Shown: positions 59,811 through 64,000 of the stretch, in pieces | How the letters are laid out: every line of letters starts with the position of its first letter | How positions within the stretch are numbered: position 1 is the stretch's first letter | DNA from: Eubacterium sp. | GTDB lineage: Bacteria; Bacillota; Clostridia; Lachnospirales; Lachnospiraceae | Assembly (NCBI GenBank): GCA_016292095.1 | Contig: JAEFAB010000069.1 | Location: 43,092-107,091 of the forward strand | Length of the DNA stretch: 64,000 nucleotides | Reading direction: 5' to 3' | Made by a program: the position numbers and the translations under genes | The notes under the pieces: model-generated | Databases searched by the model: none | The model's input: only the letters and a program-made list of their open reading frames with translations | Told to the model about the DNA's origin: nothing

Positions 59811-61694
59811 ATGAGTAAAATTCAGGTATTAGACCAAAATACAATTAATCAGATTGCTGCCGGTGAAGTAATTGACCGTCCGGCTTCCATAGTCAAGGAA
59901 TTATTGGAAAATGCCATTGATGCAGGAGCCACAATGATTACAGTGGAAATCAAAGACGGCGGAACTTCGCTTATTCGAATTACCGATAATGGAAGCGGCA
60001 TCGAAAAAGAGGATATTCAGGTGGCGTTTTTGCGTCATTCTACCAGCAAGATTAAAACGGCACTGGATTTGGTTACAGTTTCTTCTTTAGGATTCCGAGG
60101 AGAAGCGCTTTCCAGTATTGCTGCAGTGTGTCAGGTAGAACTGATTACCAAAGTGCAGGAGGACTTAACCGGGATCCGATATAAAATTGAAGGTGGAAAA
60201 GAAAAACTGATGGAAGAAATTGGTGCTCCGGAAGGAACTACCTTTATTGTCCGTAATATTTTCTTTAATACCCCGGCACGTCGAAAGTTTTTGAAAACCC
60301 CACAGACGGAAACCGGATATATTTCCGATATCATTGAAAAGATTGCTCTATCCCATCCGGATATTTCCATTCATTTTATTTCCAATGGTCAGACGAAAAT
60401 TCATACGGCCGGTAATGGAAATTTGAAAGATGTAATCTACAGTGTTTACGGGAAAGACATCACCGACAATTTAATTGAAATTCATGAAGAAAATGATTTC
60501 ATGAAGATGGACGGTTTTATTGGGAAACCGATTATCTCCCGTGGAAACAGAAACTGTGAAACCTATTTTATTAACGGTCGATATATTAAGAGCAATATTA
60601 TTAATAAATCCATTGAGGATGGATACAAGTTCATTTTAATGCAGCATAAATATCCTTTCTGCGTTCTGAACTTTGAGATTCCTTCCGAATTGCTGGATGT
60701 TAATGTTCATCCGGCAAAGATGGAACTTCGTTTCCGTAAGGCAGAAGCCATTTATCCGTGGATTATGGAAAATTTACATGATGCTTTACTGGAAAAGCCG
60801 AATATTATTGATGTGGTTTTGGAAGAAACAAAGGAAGAAAAAGAAGAAAAGATTTCTGTTCCGGAACCTTTTGAATTCCACAGAAAAGAACAACAACAGG
60901 AAGCTTTAGACCGACGAACCGTTTATCAGCCGAAAACCACGGTTCAGGAAGTACAACAGGTTGCAAAACCTTATGCAACGGGAAAAATCAACAGACCATT
61001 TGAAACGCCGAAAGAAGAGGAAAAAGTTGTCACACCTGAAAAGAGTGTGGAGAATGCTGCACCTCTTCAGCAGAAATTGTCGGATGTTTACGACAGTTTC
61101 CTGACAGCTCCGGCAAAACCGAAACATAAGTTAATCGGTCAGGTCTTTGATACCTATTGGATTATTGAATACGATAATAAAATGTACATTATCGACCAGC
61201 ATGCTGCCCATGAAAAAGTAATGTTTGAGCAGTTTATGGAAAAACTTCAAAAGAAAGAAGTACATACCCAAATGATGAGTCAGCCGATTATTCTCAGTCT
61301 GTCCATGACAGAAGCGGATTTGCTGAATCGTTATCTGGATAAATTTATAGAAATCGGCTTTGAAATTGAAAGCTTTGGAGGTCAGGATTTTGCTGTCCGC
61401 GGCGTTCCGTCCGATTTATATTCTCTCAATTCGGAGGATGTTCTGATGGAAATAATCGATAACCTTTCTGCGGAAGCAGGAAAAATGGTTCCTGACATGG
61501 TGACAGATAAAATTGCCTCCATGTCCTGTAAGGCAGCGGTGAAAGGAAATAATCTTTTAACACCGGCAGAAATGGATGCGTTAGTGGATCAGCTGTTACA
61601 GTTGGAAAATCCATATAATTGTCCACACGGCCGTCCAACAATTATTACGATGTCAAAGTATGAACTAGATAAAAAGTTTAAAAGAATTGTTTAA
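59811..61694 (+). CDS. mutL: DNA mismatch repair protein MutL (endonuclease type)
   Basis: A 627-residue GHKL-ATPase with N-terminal motifs ELLENAIDAGA, DNGSGI and SLGFRGEALSS, a Pro/Glu/Gln-rich linker (about 340-430), and the C-terminal dimerisation/endonuclease domain. The metal motif DQHAAHEKVMFEQ (DQHAx2Ex4E, about 462) and CPHGRPT (about 604) show that it is a nicking MutL, as in organisms without MutH. It starts 30 bases after mutS. Confidence 0.96.
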   Translation: MSKIQVLDQNTINQIAAGEVIDRPASIVKELLENAIDAGATMITVEIKDGGTSLIRITDNGSGIEKEDIQVAFLRHSTSKIKTALDLVTVSSLGFRGEALSSIAAVCQVELITKVQEDLTGIRYKIEGGKEKLMEEIGAPEGTTFIVRNIFFNTPARRKFLKTPQTETGYISDIIEKIALSHPDISIHFISNGQTKIHTAGNGNLKDVIYSVYGKDITDNLIEIHEENDFMKMDGFIGKPIISRGNRNCETYFINGRYIKSNIINKSIEDGYKFILMQHKYPFCVLNFEIPSELLDVNVHPAKMELRFRKAEAIYPWIMENLHDALLEKPNIIDVVLEETKEEKEEKISVPEPFEFHRKEQQQEALDRRTVYQPKTTVQEVQQVAKPYATGKINRPFETPKEEEKVVTPEKSVENAAPLQQKLSDVYDSFLTAPAKPKHKLIGQVFDTYWIIEYDNKMYIIDQHAAHEKVMFEQFMEKLQKKEVHTQMMSQPIILSLSMTEADLLNRYLDKFIEIGFEIESFGGQDFAVRGVPSDLYSLNSEDVLMEIIDNLSAEAGKMVPDMVTDKIASMSCKAAVKGNNLLTPAEMDALVDQLLQLENPYNCPHGRPTIITMSKYELDKKFKRIV

Positions 61695-61696
61695 TT

Positions 61697-62644
61697 ATGA
61701 AAAAGAAATTAGTTATATTAACAGGACCTACCGCAGTAGGGAAAACTGAATTATCGATTCGACTGGCGAAGGCAATTAACGGTGAAATTATCAGTGCGGA
61801 TTCCGTTCAGATCTATAAAGGAATGGATGTGGGTTCGGCAAAAATCACACCGGAGGAAATGCAGGGAGTTTCTCATTATTTGATTGATGAATTAATGCCG
61901 GATGATGAGTTTAATGTTCATCGTTTTCAACAGCTTACCAAGAAGTATATGGATGAAATCTATGCCAAAAATAAGATTCCTATTTTGGTGGGCGGAACCG
62001 GATTTTACATTCAGTCCGTATTGTACGATATTCAATTTGAATCTACGGATGAAGAACATGAATATCGGAAACAATTAGAGGAAGAAGCAAAAGTGGACGG
62101 TGGAAAAGCACTTTATCAGAAATTGATGGAAGTGGATCCAAAGGCTGCGGAATCCATTCACGCCAACAATGTGAAGCGTGTTATTCGTGCCTTGGAATAT
62201 TACCATGAAACCGGGCAGAAAATTTCCGAACATAATGAACAACAACGCCAAAACAGTTCCCCTTATAATTTTGTATATTTTGTTTTAAATACGGATCGCA
62301 ATGTTCTTTATGATCGAATCAACCGACGGGTGGATTTGATGATTGAACAGGGACTGGAAGAAGAAGTAAAGCAGTTGCTTGAAAAAGGTTATCAGGAAAG
62401 TCTTCCATCCATGCAGGGAATCGGCTATAAAGAAATGATTGCCTATTGCAAGGGAGAATGTTCCCTGGAAGAGGCAATTTACCAAATTAAATTAAATACC
62501 AGACACTTTGCCAAGAGACAGTTAACATGGTTTCGACGTGAAAAAGAAGTCACTATGGTGGATTATCCAAGATTTCATGATAACAAAGATGAAATTCTTG
62601 CTTATCTCTTACAGTGTCTGAAAGAAAGAGGAATTATTGAATGA
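61697..62644 (+). CDS. miaA: tRNA dimethylallyltransferase MiaA
   Basis: MiaA transfers the dimethylallyl group to A37 of tRNAs reading UNN codons, the step before MiaB. The 315-residue protein has P-loop GPTAVGKTELSIRLA at residues 9-23, SADSVQIYKGMDVGSAK, PILVGGTGFYIQSV and QGIGYKEM. The ATG is 2 bases after mutL. Its end overlaps the next gene by 4 bases (ATGA). Confidence 0.97.
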   Translation: MKKKLVILTGPTAVGKTELSIRLAKAINGEIISADSVQIYKGMDVGSAKITPEEMQGVSHYLIDELMPDDEFNVHRFQQLTKKYMDEIYAKNKIPILVGGTGFYIQSVLYDIQFESTDEEHEYRKQLEEEAKVDGGKALYQKLMEVDPKAAESIHANNVKRVIRALEYYHETGQKISEHNEQQRQNSSPYNFVYFVLNTDRNVLYDRINRRVDLMIEQGLEEEVKQLLEKGYQESLPSMQGIGYKEMIAYCKGECSLEEAIYQIKLNTRHFAKRQLTWFRREKEVTMVDYPRFHDNKDEILAYLLQCLKERGIIE

Positions 62645-63924
62645 AAGAAATCCAAAAGATTTACGAAACATTAGGAATTTCAGAAACAATTGTTAATTTA
62701 GCAGAAGAAGTACTGGTTTCTCTAAAAGATGCTTTTGAAGAAACAGACCGAATTGCAGAATACAATCAGATGAAAGTGCTTCATGCATTACAGAAAAATA
62801 AAGTGTCCGAGGCTTGTTTTCATACTTCTACCGGATATGGATATAATGATTTAGGAAGAGATACGTTAGAACAGGTTTATGCAGATATTTTCCATACGGA
62901 AGATGCATTGGTACGTCCTCAGATTACCTGTGGAACCCATGCGTTGGGAATTGCCCTGTCTGCAAATTTAAGACCGGGAGATACTATGATGTATGTTTCC
63001 GGGAAACCATACGATACTTTGGAAGAAGTTATTGGAATTCGTCCTTCCGCAGGAAGTCTTGCAGAATATGGTGTGAAGTACAAACAGGTGGATTTACTGG
63101 AAGACGGTGAATTCGATATCGAAGGAATAAAAAATGCATTAACAGAGGATGTAAAGCTGATTGGAATTCAGCGTTCGAAAGGATATGCAACAAGACCTTC
63201 CCTGATGGTTGAAAAAATCGGCACCGTTATTAAAGAAGTCAAGAAACTTCGCCCGGATGTTATTGTGATGATCGATAACTGTTACGGTGAATTTGTGGAA
63301 TTAATGGAACCATCCGATTATGGTGCAGACATGATTGTTGGTTCATTGATTAAAAATGCCGGTGGAGGATTGGCTCCAAGCGGCGGATATATTTGTGGAA
63401 CAAAGAAATGTGTGGAACAATGTGCGTACCGTTTAACAACGCCTGGACTCGGAAAAGAAGTTGGTGCCAATATGGGTATTATCAACACTTTATACCAGGG
63501 GCTGTTTTTAGCACCGACCGTAGTGGCAGGAGCGAAAAAAGGTGCATTGTTTGCGGCAGCTTTATTTGAAAAGTTCAACTACAAAGTGGTTCCGAAATCA
63601 ACAGAACCAAGAACGGATATTATCCAGTGTATTGAATTTGGAAATCCGGAGGCTGTCATTGCATTTTGTAAAGGAATTCAGGCCGCTGCACCGGTTGACA
63701 GTTATGTTTCGCCGGAACCATGGGATATGCCGGGATATGATGCACCGGTTATTATGGCTGCAGGAGCATTTATTCAGGGTTCGTCCATTGAACTGAGTGT
63801 AGATGGACCAATTAAGCCGCCATATGCGGTTTATTTCCAGGGGGGACTTACCTGGTACCACGCAAAACTGGGAATTCTGAAAGCCTTTGCATCCATGGTG
63901 GAGGCAGGAATTATCGAAATATAA
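62641..63924 (+). CDS. ynbB: PLP enzyme of the methionine gamma-lyase-like/aluminium resistance family (YnbB)
   Basis: A 427-residue fold-type I PLP protein annotated in relatives as methionine gamma-lyase family or aluminium resistance protein. The PLP lysine is probably in GSLIKNAGGGLAPSGGYI (about 240); TCGTHALGIALSANLRPGD and MIDNCYGEFVE bind cofactor. The enzymatic activity of this branch is not settled. It is coupled to miaA, an order also seen in Bacillus (miaA-hfq-ynbB region) without an hfq gene here. No terminator is seen in the 70 bases that follow. Confidence 0.88.
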   Translation: MKEIQKIYETLGISETIVNLAEEVLVSLKDAFEETDRIAEYNQMKVLHALQKNKVSEACFHTSTGYGYNDLGRDTLEQVYADIFHTEDALVRPQITCGTHALGIALSANLRPGDTMMYVSGKPYDTLEEVIGIRPSAGSLAEYGVKYKQVDLLEDGEFDIEGIKNALTEDVKLIGIQRSKGYATRPSLMVEKIGTVIKEVKKLRPDVIVMIDNCYGEFVELMEPSDYGADMIVGSLIKNAGGGLAPSGGYICGTKKCVEQCAYRLTTPGLGKEVGANMGIINTLYQGLFLAPTVVAGAKKGALFAAALFEKFNYKVVPKSTEPRTDIIQCIEFGNPEAVIAFCKGIQAAAPVDSYVSPEPWDMPGYDAPVIMAAGAFIQGSSIELSVDGPIKPPYAVYFQGGLTWYHAKLGILKAFASMVEAGIIEI

Positions 63925-63962
63925 GTTGTTTTCGGTTAATTCGTCTTTTATCGTAAAAAACG

Positions 63963-63991
63963 TATACACTAAAAATTTATTGTGCTAAAAT
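63963..63991 (+). promoter_or_regulatory. Candidate promoter for a gene beyond the window
   Basis: TATACA (63963-63968), a 17-base spacer and TAAAAT (63986-63991) with a TG extended -10. It points out of the window and would serve the next gene. Confidence 0.45.
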
Positions 63992-64000
63992 AAATGTGTC

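Overview
The window is a stretch of low-GC Gram-positive chromosome from an endospore-forming member of the Clostridia, most likely a Lachnospiraceae-type gut anaerobe. The evidence is gene order and protein character: plsX-acpP-rnc-smc-ftsY, ylxM-ffh-rpsP-khpA-rimM-trmD and rplS-rbgA-rnhB-yraN in Firmicutes order, sporulation genes (spoIVA, yqfC, yqfD, a SpoVB-like flippase, a BofC-like protein), strong AGGAGG ribosome sites and sigma-A-type promoters. Every gene supported here is on the plus strand. The species cannot be named from the sequence alone.

Layout. 1-11065: fatty acid/phospholipid (plsX, acpP), RNA processing (rnc), chromosome condensation (smc), protein targeting (ftsY, ylxM, ffh) and ribosome/tRNA maturation (rpsP, khpA, rimM, trmD), with a threonine ammonia-lyase gene inside the targeting block. 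11066-29494: an 18 kb surface-pilus island with two adjacent sortase-assembled loci, lying exactly between trmD and rplS, which are usually neighbours. 29495-33296: rplS, rbgA, rnhB, yraN, pgeF, with an unusual phased repeat array between rnhB and yraN. 33307-40228: der, plsY, gpsA, a small alarmone synthetase, cardiolipin synthase and spoIVA. 40254-47590: tyrS, alaS, rpsU, yqfC, yqfD, phoH, ybeY. 47591-54907: a YerB-like membrane protein, a SpoVB/MurJ-like flippase, a BofC-like protein, two overlapping flavoproteins and an unrecognised 395-residue protein. 54917-63924: a DUF896 protein, 5-formyltetrahydrofolate cyclo-ligase, miaB, mutS, mutL, miaA and a PLP enzyme.

The pilus island resembles the streptococcal FCT (T-antigen) pilus: Spy0128/FctA-type backbone pilins with presumed intramolecular isopeptide bonds, class B-type sortases, large multidomain tip adhesins, one FctB-like small pilin, and SipA-like signal peptidase homologues. 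Both SipA-like proteins lack the catalytic Ser and Lys of signal peptidase I, so they are probably assembly factors and not proteases. Both loci start with the same cis module: an inverted repeat, a -35/-10 pair with a 17-base spacer, and a matching initially transcribed segment. They therefore look like paralogous, co-regulated units.

The most unusual non-coding feature is at 31725-32076. Twelve 9-base half-sites of ATGCATAGA/TCTATGCAT type alternate strictly in orientation, with a constant 20-base inner spacer and a 24-25-base outer spacer. This gives six 63-base units that could fold into six hairpins in a plus-strand transcript. A second notable regulatory element is a hairpin before spoIVA: it hides the ribosome site in read-through transcripts and carries a sigma-E-like -10 in its left arm.
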